A stretch of 64,000 nucleotides of DNA from an uncultured Campylobacterales bacterium (GCA_947503785.1 CANNFB010000017.1:1-64000), one strand, 5' to 3'. Positions 8,694-18,972 are shown, counted from the stretch's first letter. The notes: generated by a model from the letters alone, not told the origin. Numbers and translations are program-made.

Positions 8694-10434
8694 AAACTTA
8701 TTAAGCTTACCAACTAGTACTCAAAAAGTTAAATCTACATTTTTTGATTTTCCTCTTGTTTTTGTATTTATATTTTTAAGCCTTAGTTTTGCTTTTTTAG
8801 ACTCATATAAAATCTATATTTTTGATCAAGATATTCAAGATAATCTTTTGTATTCTTTATTTCTTAGTATTCTTCCTCTAACTTCTTTAAAATTGTTTAT
8901 TTATAATAAAAATATAAGTTTTATATTTGAATTAATTTTAAGTATTTTTATTACTTTGTTTATGGTTTATAATGTCTTAAACTTTGATATATCAATATTT
9001 TTCTTAATTATTATAAATATATTAAGTTTTGTTATTGCTCCTTTTATATTTACAAAAAATACTAATAAAGCTTTTTTAATATTTATTCATGATGGATTAT
9101 ATACAGTTTCATTTGCTTTTCTTTATGCTCTTATTTTAGTTCTAGGATTAAATGCAATAATTGCAAGTATTGCATATTTATTTGAACTTAAAGTAGCAAC
9201 TTATATTTATAAAGATATTGCAATTATTAGTTTTATTGGATTATTTCCTTTTCTTGTATTATCAAATATAAGCCGTGACTTTTTATATGAAAATAATAAA
9301 TTATATTTAGCAAAAGTATTTCAAACACTTGTTAAAAATATATTACTTCCTCTTCTTTATGGATATATGGTGGTTTTATATATGTATTTTTTTAAAATCT
9401 TGTGGGAAGGAGCTTTACCAAAAGGAAATCTAGCTTTAATGATTATTGCTTTTGGAAATATAGGTATTTTTACAAAAATACTAGTCTTTATTATTGAAGA
9501 TAAAAGCTCTAAACTTATTAGTTTATATGACAGGTATTATTATCATATTATGATTATTCCAATTGGAATGCTAATGCTTTCATTTTTTAGAAGGGTAAGT
9601 GATTATGGTATTACTGAGTCAAGATATGCTATTGCTCTTTTTATTATTTGGTTTACTTTTATAACTATTTTTTCAATATTAAAAAAAGAAAATTTCAATT
9701 TTAAATATATTGCCACTTCTTTATTTGTTCTTTGTTTTATTGCTTTATTAGGACCAATAAGTGCTACTAATATATCAGCTAAATCACAACTAAATAGATT
9801 TTATAAAGTCTTAGAAGAGAACAATATTTTAGTAAATGGAGCTATTATTCCTTTAAAAAACAGCATTGATATAGATACTAGAATTAAGATAAGTTCTCAA
9901 ATCAGGTACTTAGGAAGAAATAATGTTTCAAAAAAAGAAATGATTGCATTATTTCCTACTTCACTAGAGCAAGACTATATTAATACAAATAAAGTACTTG
10001 ATATATTAAATGTAAAATATGCAGATTTTTGGATGAAAAAGGAATCATTTTTAGATGAACGAATTGATATAAATTTAGAAAAAAGTTTTATAAATACAAA
10101 GAATTATGATTATGTAATAATGACTTATATAATAAATAATAAGAAAACTAATCTTGCATATTCTAAAAATAAAAAAGTTGAAACACTATTAAAAAATAAA
10201 ATATTAACATTATCTTTTAATAAAAATGAAGAAGTGAAATTTGATATAAAAGAAGTTGTTCAAAGATTAAAAGATAAAAAAATAGTAAAAGTAAGAAATA
10301 TTAATAAAAATGAGCTTGAGTTAAAAGCTAATACAAAAAACTTTGATATAAAACTTCAAATTATATCTATGGAACGATACAAAAATAAAATAAATTCTGT
10401 TGGTGCTTATATTTTAATTAAAGAAAAGCATTAG
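8686..10434 (+). CDS. multi-pass membrane protein, DUF4153-like
   Basis: 582 residues. The first ~380 contain about ten hydrophobic helices. The last ~200 are hydrophilic, Lys/Asn-rich and end in a mixed alpha/beta region. The overall plan and segments such as GLYTVSFAFLYALILVLGLNAI resemble DUF4153 proteins of unknown function. It overlaps the Crp/Fnr gene by 8 bases, so the two are probably co-translated. It overlaps the convergent response-regulator gene by 4 bases. Confidence 0.65.
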   Translation: MFKNLLSLPTSTQKVKSTFFDFPLVFVFIFLSLSFAFLDSYKIYIFDQDIQDNLLYSLFLSILPLTSLKLFIYNKNISFIFELILSIFITLFMVYNVLNFDISIFFLIIINILSFVIAPFIFTKNTNKAFLIFIHDGLYTVSFAFLYALILVLGLNAIIASIAYLFELKVATYIYKDIAIISFIGLFPFLVLSNISRDFLYENNKLYLAKVFQTLVKNILLPLLYGYMVVLYMYFFKILWEGALPKGNLALMIIAFGNIGIFTKILVFIIEDKSSKLISLYDRYYYHIMIIPIGMLMLSFFRRVSDYGITESRYAIALFIIWFTFITIFSILKKENFNFKYIATSLFVLCFIALLGPISATNISAKSQLNRFYKVLEENNILVNGAIIPLKNSIDIDTRIKISSQIRYLGRNNVSKKEMIALFPTSLEQDYINTNKVLDILNVKYADFWMKKESFLDERIDINLEKSFINTKNYDYVIMTYIINNKKTNLAYSKNKKVETLLKNKILTLSFNKNEEVKFDIKEVVQRLKDKKIVKVRNINKNELELKANTKNFDIKLQIISMERYKNKINSVGAYILIKEKH

Positions 10435-11093
10435 ATATTATCTAATGCAGCGTCATTAAACTTATAAGTTTTATGAGCAGTTTTTACTAAGATATGCTTT
10501 TGTGCAAGTTCTTTAAAAAGTTTTATAAGTGTTGGTTTAGAAATAGATATCTCTTCCATAATATCAGTATATGAAGCAGTAAAAAGGTTATCATTATCTA
10601 GACTATTTATAATATATTTTATTATATCTACTTGTTTACTATCAGTAATTGCTGATATTGTTTTGATTACATGAATATTTTTTTGAATCTCTTTTTCTTG
10701 AACTATAGGAAGTAAAATATCATGTAAAGTATTTAGTAATTCTTTTATATTAATAGGTTTTACAATATAGTTTTCAACTTTTAGTTTTATTGCATCAAGT
10801 AAATATTTTGTATCTGTATGTGCTGTTGTTAAAATTGTAGGGATATCGATATCTTTTTCTTTTATATGTTTTAAGAAATCTATTCCATTTTCATTTTCAA
10901 GCAATATATCAGAGATTATTACATCAACTTTTTTGTTAAGTAATATATCCATTGCTTCTTTTGAAGTTTTCACTGCATATATATTATTAACAAAATCTTC
11001 AAGTACATCATGTGTATGTTTTAGTAAGTTCTCATCATCTTCTAAGTATAAAATATTAAAATCATGTAAGATATTTAAATCTTTATTTTGCAT
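10431..11093 (-). CDS. response regulator, receiver plus winged-helix-like C-terminus
   Basis: 220 residues. The receiver domain has acidic residues Asp19/Asp20, phospho-acceptor Asp62 (SDILL), Thr90 and Lys112 (VKP). Residues 130-215 contain a helix-turn-helix-like segment (YTDIMEEISISKPTLIKLFKELAQKHIL), not a classical OmpR or LuxR domain. No kinase gene is adjacent. The nearest is 16048-17631 on the same strand, separated by the polyamine-type operon. A 31-codon open fragment without start overlaps its 5' end. Confidence 0.85.
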   Translation of the reverse strand: MQNKDLNILHDFNILYLEDDENLLKHTHDVLEDFVNNIYAVKTSKEAMDILLNKKVDVIISDILLENENGIDFLKHIKEKDIDIPTILTTAHTDTKYLLDAIKLKVENYIVKPINIKELLNTLHDILLPIVQEKEIQKNIHVIKTISAITDSKQVDIIKYIINSLDNDNLFTASYTDIMEEISISKPTLIKLFKELAQKHILVKTAHKTYKFNDAALDNI

Positions 11094-11192
11094 CTATAAC
11101 CTTTTGGTTTTTTATTGAAATAATATGTACTAACTTAATAAGTTTATCATTTTTATCAATAGTTGAAGATAAAATCTTTAGTTTTGTTTATT

Positions 11193-12008
11193 TTAATCAT
11201 CTAAAATATCAGTAATTATTGATTTTGCTCCACTATCAAAAAGATTTTGCTTTTCATTTTTATCGTTGACTGTAAAAATATTAACAAATATTCCTTCATT
11301 TGTAAGATTTTGTATTAACTCTGTATTGGTTAAATGAAAGGCAGGGTGATAGCTTCTAACTTTTAAACGCTTTAGTCGCTTAACTAAATCTTTTGGATGC
11401 TCATCTTCTTGCAGTGCTGCTATATCTATATTAGGGTTAATCTTATGTACTTGTCTTAAGTATTTATGATTAAAAGATGAAATTAAAACATAATTTACCA
11501 TAACATTTTCTTCTATTATATCAACTATGTTTTTTACAGCTATTTTATCAAATGGTGTTTTTGAAGCATCTTTTATTTCAATATTTACAGGAAAATTATA
11601 CTTCTTAAGAAATTTTAATAGTTTATCAAGTGATAAAAGTCTTTGTATTTTTAGGGCTTTTAATTCTTGGATATCAACTCTACCACTCTTAATAGTTCCA
11701 AAAGGATCTTCCTTTAAAAACCACTCTCCAAAATCTAACTTTTGCAACTGTTTGTAAGTATAATCAATAACCTTGTAAGGTTTTTTAAATTCAGGAAAGT
11801 CTTTTACATTGGAAGTTCTTTCTAATGTATTATCATGAATAATAACGGCAACAGCATCTTTTGTAAAGGCAACATCTAATTCAATATAATCACTTTTCTT
11901 TATTGCTTCTATAAAAGCAGACATTGTATTTTCTGCTCTTACAGACCTAGCTCCCCTATGTGCTACTATAAGCTTCTTGTCTTTTTTAAAATTTTCCCAA
12001 AACCCCAT
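11193..12008 (-). CDS. glycerophosphodiester phosphodiesterase
   Basis: 271 residues, the normal size of cytoplasmic enzymes of this family, with no signal peptide. It hydrolyses glycerophosphodiesters to glycerol-3-phosphate and an alcohol. Catalytic and metal residues are visible: His17-Arg18 (AHRGA), Glu26-Asn27, Glu43/Asp45 (IELDV) and His58 (IHDNT). It follows the permease gene by 8 bases and is the last gene of the importer operon, which raises the question whether the importer carries a glycerophospho-compound. Confidence 0.92.
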   Translation of the reverse strand: MGFWENFKKDKKLIVAHRGARSVRAENTMSAFIEAIKKSDYIELDVAFTKDAVAVIIHDNTLERTSNVKDFPEFKKPYKVIDYTYKQLQKLDFGEWFLKEDPFGTIKSGRVDIQELKALKIQRLLSLDKLLKFLKKYNFPVNIEIKDASKTPFDKIAVKNIVDIIEENVMVNYVLISSFNHKYLRQVHKINPNIDIAALQEDEHPKDLVKRLKRLKVRSYHPAFHLTNTELIQNLTNEGIFVNIFTVNDKNEKQNLFDSGAKSIITDILDD

Positions 12009-12016
12009 CTTTCTTC

Positions 12017-12874
12017 CTAGTGTTTTTCTTTTTTTGTAAATACTAAATTTAAAATTGCCATAATTGATGTTAAAACTATAAGTAAAAATGAAATTGAATT
12101 AATAATAGGTGTACTCCCATCTCTAACTTGTAAATATAAATTTATAGGTAAAGTTGTATCTGATCCTATTAAAAACATTGTTGTATTAAAATTTTCAAAA
12201 CTCATTAAAAAAGCAACGGCAGCTGCACCTATAAGAGCTGGACGTAAAAAAGGTAAAGTTATTAATTTTATTACCTCAAATCTATTTGCTCCTAAGTTTA
12301 AAGCAGCTTCTTCAAGTGACTTATCAAACTTTTTTAATCTTGCACTTACTACTAAAAGAACAAAAGTAGATACAAAAGCAAACTGTCCCACAATAACCAA
12401 CCAAAAACTAGGTCTCAAAACTTCAAAATCTAATCCAAAAGTTTCTTCAATAAAAGCCCCTGAACTATTTGTAGCTAGTAAAAGAGAGATACCTAAAATA
12501 ACTCCGGGAATAACAAGGGGAGAAAGTGCTAAAAAATAAAGCCCTTTTTTAAATCTGAAATCTTCTTGTTCAAATAAAAATGCTCCCATAGTTCCTACAG
12601 TCAAAGCTAAAATAGAAACAAAAAATGCAGTTTGAATACTTATCCAAATACTTTTTAAGTTTGCACTATCATAAAAAAGTCCAACTCTTTTTTCCGTATT
12701 TGCAAAAAACCAATCTAATGAAAATCCATTCCAAGGAAGTGTTGGAAAATCAGAATCATTAAAAGCTAATACACAGGTAATGATTAATGGTGCAAATAAA
12801 AATATATAAAATAAAATTATATAAATTTTAAAACCACTATCATATACTTTTGATTTTGGAAGAGATTTTATCAT
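12017..12874 (-). CDS. potC: polyamine-type ABC permease (PotC-like)
   Basis: 285 residues from the ATG at 12874, which overlaps the stop of the upstream permease (ATGA) and has AAAGG before it. The longer frame to 12922 runs far into the upstream gene. Six membrane helices and the permease loop EAALNLGANRFEVIKLITLPFLRPAL are seen. The family moves spermidine/putrescine or related cations. The symbol reflects family only, because the neighbouring phosphodiesterase leaves the true substrate open. Confidence 0.82.
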   Translation of the reverse strand: MIKSLPKSKVYDSGFKIYIILFYIFLFAPLIITCVLAFNDSDFPTLPWNGFSLDWFFANTEKRVGLFYDSANLKSIWISIQTAFFVSILALTVGTMGAFLFEQEDFRFKKGLYFLALSPLVIPGVILGISLLLATNSSGAFIEETFGLDFEVLRPSFWLVIVGQFAFVSTFVLLVVSARLKKFDKSLEEAALNLGANRFEVIKLITLPFLRPALIGAAAVAFLMSFENFNTTMFLIGSDTTLPINLYLQVRDGSTPIINSISFLLIVLTSIMAILNLVFTKKEKH

Positions 12875-13728
12875 GATAATGCCTTTGTAAGGTTTTGTTT
12901 TGTAATTTTTAAACCAATCCAAATTATAAAAGAAGAAAGAACTAACAATAAAAATCCAAAAGCAGCACCTTGATTCCAGTTAAAACTTGCAATAAATTGA
13001 TTATATATTTGTTCAGTAAACCAAAGAGAATTTTTCCCACCCATAAGATTTGGTGTAAGATAATTTCCAAGAGTTAACATAAATACCACAATAGAACCAG
13101 AGACAATACCAGGAGCAGTGTAAGGAATGACTATTTTAAAGAAAATAACTATTTTTGAAGCACCCAAATCATGAGCTGCTTCAATATAACTATCATCCAT
13201 TCCATCAAGCGATGAGATAAGAGGAACAACCATAAAAAGCATCGAAGTATAAACAAGTCCCATAATCATACTAGCATCATTATAAAGCATTTCTATTGGT
13301 TTGTCGATGAATCCTAGACTTTGCAAAAAATAGTTTATTACACCGCTCTCACGAAGAAGAATCATCCACCCATAAATTCTTACTAGTTCACTAACCCAAA
13401 AAGGCATTAAAAGAAGGATTATTAAAAAGCCTTTATATTTAACAGAAACAATTTTTGTTATATAAAATGCAATCGGAAAAGTGATAACAAAAGTCAAAAA
13501 AGTAACCAATATAGAATAAAGGGCTACTCTTATAAAACTAAGCCAATAAATTTCTTCTGTAAAAAACTCTTTATAATTTTGTAAGGACCAAATCATATTA
13601 CCCATGTCATCTTCATACTTTAAAGACATTAAAAAAAGTTCAATATGAGGTAAAATTATAAGTAAAAATAGCCATAAGAATATAGGTACAAAAAAAATAT
13701 AAAATCCTAGTTTAGAATGATTACTCAT
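12871..13728 (-). CDS. potB: polyamine-type ABC permease (PotB-like)
   Basis: 285 residues from ATG 13728 (overlapping the ATPase gene by 8 bases); a GTG at 13743 is possible. Six helices and the loop EAAHDLGASKIVIFFKIVIPYTAPGI identify a PotB/PotH-type permease. It would pair with the PotC-like protein. Confidence 0.83.
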   Translation of the reverse strand: MSNHSKLGFYIFFVPIFLWLFLLIILPHIELFLMSLKYEDDMGNMIWSLQNYKEFFTEEIYWLSFIRVALYSILVTFLTFVITFPIAFYITKIVSVKYKGFLIILLLMPFWVSELVRIYGWMILLRESGVINYFLQSLGFIDKPIEMLYNDASMIMGLVYTSMLFMVVPLISSLDGMDDSYIEAAHDLGASKIVIFFKIVIPYTAPGIVSGSIVVFMLTLGNYLTPNLMGGKNSLWFTEQIYNQFIASFNWNQGAAFGFLLLVLSSFIIWIGLKITKQNLTKALS

Positions 13729-14788
13729 AGCACTTACAATCACTTATATGCACACCCGCTCTTATGATTTTGCCTTTTTCAATATGAGCAAATTGTCTAT
13801 TTTGAGGTAATGAAACCATTATTTCATGTTCTGATTCATTTATTGATGCTAATACTTTTGTATTAGAACCATCAAATAGAATTGTTTTTATCTTTAAATC
13901 AAAGTAGTTCATATCTTCCATATCTTCTTCAATCATCATTGCAATTGCTTCAGGTCGTACAAATAAAAAGCAATCTTCTTTTATATTTTGATCAATTAAA
14001 TTAACTTTAAAATTTATACCTTCTTTTGTTTTTACACTACTTCTATCACTTGTTAGTTTTGCTTCAAATTTATTAGTTTCACCAACAAATGAAGCTACAA
14101 AACTAGTTTTTGGATTTGAGTAAAGATTTTGAGGTGTATCTATTTGTTCAAACTTTCCATTGTTCATAACAGCAACTCTGTCACTCATAACAAGTGCTTC
14201 ACTTTGGTCATGTGTAATGTATATAAAAGTTGTTCCAAATTCATTTTGGAGTTTTTTAAGTTCAATCTTCATCTGCTCACGAAGTTTTAAATCAAGAGCA
14301 CCTAAAGGCTCATCGAGGAGTAATATTGAAGGTTCAAGAACAAGAGATCTTGCAATTGCAACTCTTTGTTTTTGTCCACCTGAAAGATCATTTACATTTT
14401 TTCTTTCATATCCACCTAATTGAACTTTTTCTAAAATAGAAGTTACTTTTTCTTTTATCTCTGATTTAGAGAAATTTTGTCTTTTTAACCCAAAAGCAAC
14501 ATTCTCTCCCACATCCATCATTGGAAAAAGTGCAAGATTTTGAAAAACAAGATTCACAGGTCTTTTATTTGGAGATATTCCTATCATTTCATCTCCTCTT
14601 ATTTTTATAGACCCAGAACTTGGCTCTAAAAATCCAGCTATCATTCTAAGAAGTGTCGTTTTACCACATCCCGAAGGTCCTAAGATAGAAAAAAAGCTTC
14701 CTTCTTCTACATAAAAATCAATCCCATCTACAGCTTTAAAATCACTAAAAACTTTCTTTAAACTGCTTATTTCTAAACTATGGTTCAT
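13721..14788 (-). CDS. potA: polyamine-type ABC ATPase (PotA-like)
   Basis: 355 residues. Walker A GPSGCGKTTLL, Q-loop VFQNLALFP, signature LSGGQKQRVAIARSL, Walker B ILLLDEPLGALD and switch His (ITHDQSEA) are complete. A C-terminal TOBE-type regulatory domain (about 240-350) follows, with ETNKFEAK and FVRPEAI segments typical of PotA. The tail HISDCKCYE overlaps the permease start. Confidence 0.9.
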   Translation of the reverse strand: MNHSLEISSLKKVFSDFKAVDGIDFYVEEGSFFSILGPSGCGKTTLLRMIAGFLEPSSGSIKIRGDEMIGISPNKRPVNLVFQNLALFPMMDVGENVAFGLKRQNFSKSEIKEKVTSILEKVQLGGYERKNVNDLSGGQKQRVAIARSLVLEPSILLLDEPLGALDLKLREQMKIELKKLQNEFGTTFIYITHDQSEALVMSDRVAVMNNGKFEQIDTPQNLYSNPKTSFVASFVGETNKFEAKLTSDRSSVKTKEGINFKVNLIDQNIKEDCFLFVRPEAIAMMIEEDMEDMNYFDLKIKTILFDGSNTKVLASINESEHEIMVSLPQNRQFAHIEKGKIIRAGVHISDCKCYE

Positions 14789-14831
14789 TTTATTCCTTGA
14801 AAATGAGGAAGTAATTCTTCCTCATTATAAA

Positions 14832-15893
14832 TTAATTTGAAGCTTTAATCTTGTCTAATAACTTACCTTCTATTTTCTCTAGTTGAGCAGGAACAGGTGG
14901 GTACCATTTGATATTGTCGATATCAGCTTTAGAAAAACTTCTTTCAAAATTAGCTTTTTTCTCATCATCTAAAAGTGCTATTGCTCCATTTGAAGCAGTA
15001 CCATAACCACTATCATTTGTAAAATATGCTGCATTTTCGGGCTTTAACATAAAGTTGATCCACTTATAAGCACCTGCTACATTTTTAGCTTTTGCTGGAA
15101 TTGTAAAAGTATCTATCCAACCTAATGCTCCACTTTTTGGCGTAATAAAGTCTAAATCAGGATTCTCTTTATGAAGTTTCCAACCACCATTATCCCAACC
15201 CATAGCAACTGTTACTTCACCACTTCTCATCATGCCTAAAAGTGCATCACCATTTGCCCAATAGTTTTTAACATAAGGCTTAGCTTTTTTTAAATCTTCA
15301 GCTACGCTATCCATTAGTATTTTATACTCTTTAGGATTATCGTACTTATCAAAAGGATTATCACCTTTTGTAAAAGCCATAGCTATAAGAGTTGGTCTTT
15401 TAAGTCTATAAGATATTTTCCCTTTGTATAGAGGATTTAATAAATCACTATAATCTTTTGCATCTGGAGCTAGTTTTGTATTAACTATCAATCCTGAAGT
15501 TCCATAACAATGAGGAACAGCAAATGACTCATTTCCTACTTTTGTATTTTTCTTAACAGCGGTAAGCATTGAAGTGATAATTTGAGTAGAATCTATTTTT
15601 GAATAGTCAAGTGCTTTGTAAATTTTATATTTTTTTTGAACTGAACTAATTCTATCTTGTGATGGTTGAGCTACATCAAAGCCAGCTCCCCTTGTTGCGC
15701 GAAGTTTAGATATCATTTCTTCGTTGTTTGAATAGGTAAGTTCAACTTTTATTCCAGTTTCTTTTTCAAACTTCTCTACTAATGCTTTAGGAGCATAACC
15801 TTTCCAAGTTAATACCTTTAGAGTATCAGCATTAAGAATGCTTCCTGATAATAGTGTAACCATCGCAACTGTTAATATAGGCAATTTCTTCAT
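14832..15893 (-). CDS. potD: polyamine-type periplasmic binding protein (PotD/PotF-like)
   Basis: 353 residues from ATG 15893, chosen because GGAG lies 7 bases upstream; an ATG at 15908 lacks a site. Signal peptide MKKLPILTVAMVTLLSGSILNA. The mature part starts LKVLTWKGYAPKALVEKFEKETGIKVELTYSNNEEM, the classic start of the spermidine/putrescine binding family, and contains NYWANGDALLGMMRSGEVTVAMGWDNGG. It heads the potD-A-B-C-phosphodiesterase operon. Confidence 0.85.
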   Translation of the reverse strand: MKKLPILTVAMVTLLSGSILNADTLKVLTWKGYAPKALVEKFEKETGIKVELTYSNNEEMISKLRATRGAGFDVAQPSQDRISSVQKKYKIYKALDYSKIDSTQIITSMLTAVKKNTKVGNESFAVPHCYGTSGLIVNTKLAPDAKDYSDLLNPLYKGKISYRLKRPTLIAMAFTKGDNPFDKYDNPKEYKILMDSVAEDLKKAKPYVKNYWANGDALLGMMRSGEVTVAMGWDNGGWKLHKENPDLDFITPKSGALGWIDTFTIPAKAKNVAGAYKWINFMLKPENAAYFTNDSGYGTASNGAIALLDDEKKANFERSFSKADIDNIKWYPPVPAQLEKIEGKLLDKIKASN

Positions 15894-16047
15894 ATTTATC
15901 TCCTTCAATTTGTTAGATATTATTGTAGTTTTTATTTATTACAATTTAATTACAATGGATTCTTTAACACTGAATCAAGACCCAAGTTATCTGAAGTTTC
16001 TTTAACTTTAGCAATATCTTGTCTATTTCTTGCTAATTTGCGATTTT

Positions 16048-17631
16048 TTACTTTGTATCTACACTATCTTCATTTATAATAGGAATTTTAATAGTAAATA
16101 AGGAACAATTAAAATTTCTTTTATCTTTAATTTTATGTGTAACAGTTTTATATAAAATAGTACCATTCATATGCTTTTCAACAATTTGTTTTGACATATA
16201 TAAACCAATTCCTGTTCCTGCACTTTTATACTTTGTAGTATAGTAAGGTTCAAAGATTTTAGGAATAATATCAGGAGCAATTCCTCCACCATTATCAAGC
16301 ATATTTATAATGATGTTTTCTTTGTATCTATGTACTATTATTTTAATAATTCTATCATCTTTATTAATAGTTGAACATAAAGCATCTTTTGAATTTGAGA
16401 TGACATTTAAAAATACATGAGATAATTCATTATAAAAACTATTTATTTCAATGTCTTCTTTTATTATCAAATTTATCTTGATATTTTCTTTTTCTAATAA
16501 ATATTTAGCAAGTTGCATAGAGTGTTCAATACAGTTCTTAATAAAGAATTTACTTTTTGTTTTATCTGGGCTAAAAAAGTTTTTAAAATCATCTAGAGTA
16601 TTAGACATATTTTGTGCTAAAAGTAGGGCATCATCAACTTTTTCATCTACAAATTTTTCAGTTAATTTCCCTAATAACATCTTTGTTTGAAAGCTTTGTA
16701 CTATCATAGTTAAAGAGCCTAAAGGTTGTCTCCATTGATGGGCTATGTTATTAAGCATTTCTCCTAAGGATGCAAGCCTTGCTTGTTGAAACATAATAAT
16801 ATCTTTCTTTCTATTTTGGGTTACTTCTTTTGATACTTTTGTTTCAAGATAATTATTTAACTCTTTTAATTCTTTTGTTTTATCTTCAACTTTTTGCTCT
16901 AAGGTATTGTGTAAAGTTTTAACATTATTGATGATTAAAACTGTAAGAATAATAGAGAATAAAAATACCAAAAAGATAGAAATAAAAGAAAAAATCATAA
17001 TAGTATTAAAAACTTTTTGAGTATTTCTTTTTTCATTAATTGCAAGTGATAAATCATAATTGATTAAACTAGTAATATAAATAGATATAGCATTTATACT
17101 AAAATTTAATTCAGTGTAATAAGAGTGCTTTTCCCCTGAATTAAAATTAATTAGTCTGTTTTTTATTTTTAATAGTTTTTTATCAATATTTTTTATTATA
17201 TTCTTTTTTAAAACTTTATTTTCATGATATTTTTCTTCATTAATTAGAAACTTTTTAATAAAAGTAGTTATAAATAAAGGAGATGCTTTTTGTTCTATAT
17301 TTTTATTATATTCATTCCAGTTTTTTTCAATTAGCTGTTGAGCTAAATCTAAAACTTCTTTAGCTTGAATATATGTAATATCTCTTTCTTCTAAATCTTT
17401 TAGGGTATCTTGAATATTTACTTTATAGGTATCTTTTATATTTTCTAATTTGATTAATGTCTTTGTTCTATTATCAAATAAAATATCAAAATCTTCTTTT
17501 ATTGTAAATGTAGAAATCTGAGATAATACAACTATACAAATCATTCCCCCAGCAATAATTAAAACTAAAAAAGAAGTTTTGTACTTAAAACTCAAGTTAT
17601 CAAAAAATGAAAATATCTTTTTTAAACTCAT
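16048..17631 (-). CDS. membrane sensor histidine kinase
   Basis: 527 residues. Transmembrane helices at about 19-38 and 211-235 bracket a helical periplasmic domain of about 170 residues. A coiled-coil linker (242-275) leads to a dimerisation domain with phospho-acceptor His298 in AHQWRQPLGSL, a motif typical of Campylobacterota kinases. The ATPase domain has N (VFLNVISNSKDAL), G1 (DNGGGIAP) and G2 (GTGIGLYMSK) boxes. Its start is 1 base after the binding-protein gene, so the two are expected to work together. Confidence 0.92.
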   Translation of the reverse strand: MSLKKIFSFFDNLSFKYKTSFLVLIIAGGMICIVVLSQISTFTIKEDFDILFDNRTKTLIKLENIKDTYKVNIQDTLKDLEERDITYIQAKEVLDLAQQLIEKNWNEYNKNIEQKASPLFITTFIKKFLINEEKYHENKVLKKNIIKNIDKKLLKIKNRLINFNSGEKHSYYTELNFSINAISIYITSLINYDLSLAINEKRNTQKVFNTIMIFSFISIFLVFLFSIILTVLIINNVKTLHNTLEQKVEDKTKELKELNNYLETKVSKEVTQNRKKDIIMFQQARLASLGEMLNNIAHQWRQPLGSLTMIVQSFQTKMLLGKLTEKFVDEKVDDALLLAQNMSNTLDDFKNFFSPDKTKSKFFIKNCIEHSMQLAKYLLEKENIKINLIIKEDIEINSFYNELSHVFLNVISNSKDALCSTINKDDRIIKIIVHRYKENIIINMLDNGGGIAPDIIPKIFEPYYTTKYKSAGTGIGLYMSKQIVEKHMNGTILYKTVTHKIKDKRNFNCSLFTIKIPIINEDSVDTK

Positions 17632-17632
17632 C

Positions 17633-18781
17633 TTAGTTCTCTATCTTTTCAAAAGTAGAGTTTTTATAATGAAATAAATAAATATTATTTAGAAGTTGAG
17701 TGTTCTTAAAGTTTAAATAAAAACCTTCTAATGCATTAAAAGGTGTATTTTGTAAACTAGAAAGAAACTTTTCTCTTGTTAAACTACCTTTTACTCTTTG
17801 TATAGCATTTACTAAAACCTTTGCAGATAAAAATGCTTCAAGTGAAATAAACCCTAACTCTTCTTTAGGATAATATTTTTTCATTAAAGTTTGATACTCT
17901 TTTATAGCTGGAATATTTATATCTGTATAGCTAGGTACAACTTGAGAAAATAAAAGATTATTGGTATTTGTTTTTTGTTTTTCTAGCTCTTTTACCATTT
18001 CATTTGCATCTCCAAAAGAGATATTACAGAAAATTGTATTTTTTAGTTTTTCATTTTCTTTAGCTTTTTTTATAAATAATGAGTTTGTTTTATAAGCTCC
18101 TACCATTATAATAGCTTGTGGATTTGCATCTTTTATTTCATTAAAAGCATGGTTTATTGAAAGTGTATTTCTTTTATATGAACCTTCTGACACTAAAGGA
18201 AGATTTCTTTTTTCTAAAGATTTTAATAATGATATATAACCTTCTTCTCCATAATCATCATTTTGATAAAATACTGCGATTTTATTAAGCCCTTTATCTT
18301 TATATAAATGCTCAACAATAGCTTCTATTTCTTCTTCGTATGAACTTCTAAAGTTTACGAAATTTTTATTGCTAGTATTTCTTAAAAAAGATGCACCAGT
18401 AAAAGCACCAAAGAAAGGTATATCTTCATCATATAATAAAGGTAAGACACTTTTAACAGTTGGAGTTCCTACGAAACCAAAAAGAGCAAAAGCTTTATCT
18501 TTAAATACAAGCTTTTGAGCATTATCAATAGTAAGTTCTGGTTCATACTTATCATCATAAATTAAAAAGTTTATTTTTTTACTACCTAAGATGTTTTCTT
18601 CGTTTGCATATTTAAAATATGAATTTGCACCAGCTGTTACAGAATCGCCCCAAGCTTTTATAATTCCTGTTTTTGGAATTGAAGTTCCTATTGTGATAGT
18701 TTTATTAGTAAAAGTTTCATCTTTAAAATAGATATAAATTATTGCTAAAATAAAAAGTAATATTGGAATACGTTTAATCAT
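17633..18781 (-). CDS. periplasmic binding protein of the LivK type, probably the kinase's sensory partner
   Basis: 382 residues with an N-terminal hydrophobic anchor or signal (RIPILLFILAIIYIYF). The two-lobed branched-chain amino-acid binding fold is evident: ITIGTSIPKTGIIKAWGDSVTAGANSYF, then FALFGFVGTPTVKSVLPLL and KIAVFYQNDDYGEEGYISLL. No permease or ATPase of the Liv type is nearby. One base separates it from the histidine kinase. It probably delivers a ligand signal to the kinase rather than to a transporter. Ligand unknown. Confidence 0.85.
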   Translation of the reverse strand: MIKRIPILLFILAIIYIYFKDETFTNKTITIGTSIPKTGIIKAWGDSVTAGANSYFKYANEENILGSKKINFLIYDDKYEPELTIDNAQKLVFKDKAFALFGFVGTPTVKSVLPLLYDEDIPFFGAFTGASFLRNTSNKNFVNFRSSYEEEIEAIVEHLYKDKGLNKIAVFYQNDDYGEEGYISLLKSLEKRNLPLVSEGSYKRNTLSINHAFNEIKDANPQAIIMVGAYKTNSLFIKKAKENEKLKNTIFCNISFGDANEMVKELEKQKTNTNNLLFSQVVPSYTDINIPAIKEYQTLMKKYYPKEELGFISLEAFLSAKVLVNAIQRVKGSLTREKFLSSLQNTPFNALEGFYLNFKNTQLLNNIYLFHYKNSTFEKIEN

Positions 18782-18972
18782 GAATTAGTTTACTAAAAAA
18801 TGCTCAAAAAAATGCTTTAATTTTTTGAATATAAAAAGATTTGATTTTATATTAGAGCTTAAAAGTAACAGTTAGTAAGATTTTGGTAAAATATTTTTTA
18901 ACATTTAAGCCTTGTTTAATTTTTATACATATATTATTAAGTAAAATATTATTGACCAAAAAGGCATATTAT

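Noticed and set aside
11094-11192. Open minus-strand fragment overlapping the response-regulator start, possibly the end of a lost kinase gene
   Set aside because: Only about 31 codons without start, and the residues do not resemble a histidine-kinase ATPase end.
15909-16047. 33-codon open stretch on the minus strand (ending D-S-V-L-K-N-P-L-stop) between the kinase and potD
   Set aside because: No start codon or ribosome site and a TAG just upstream; at most a remnant of a lost gene, and no family recognised.
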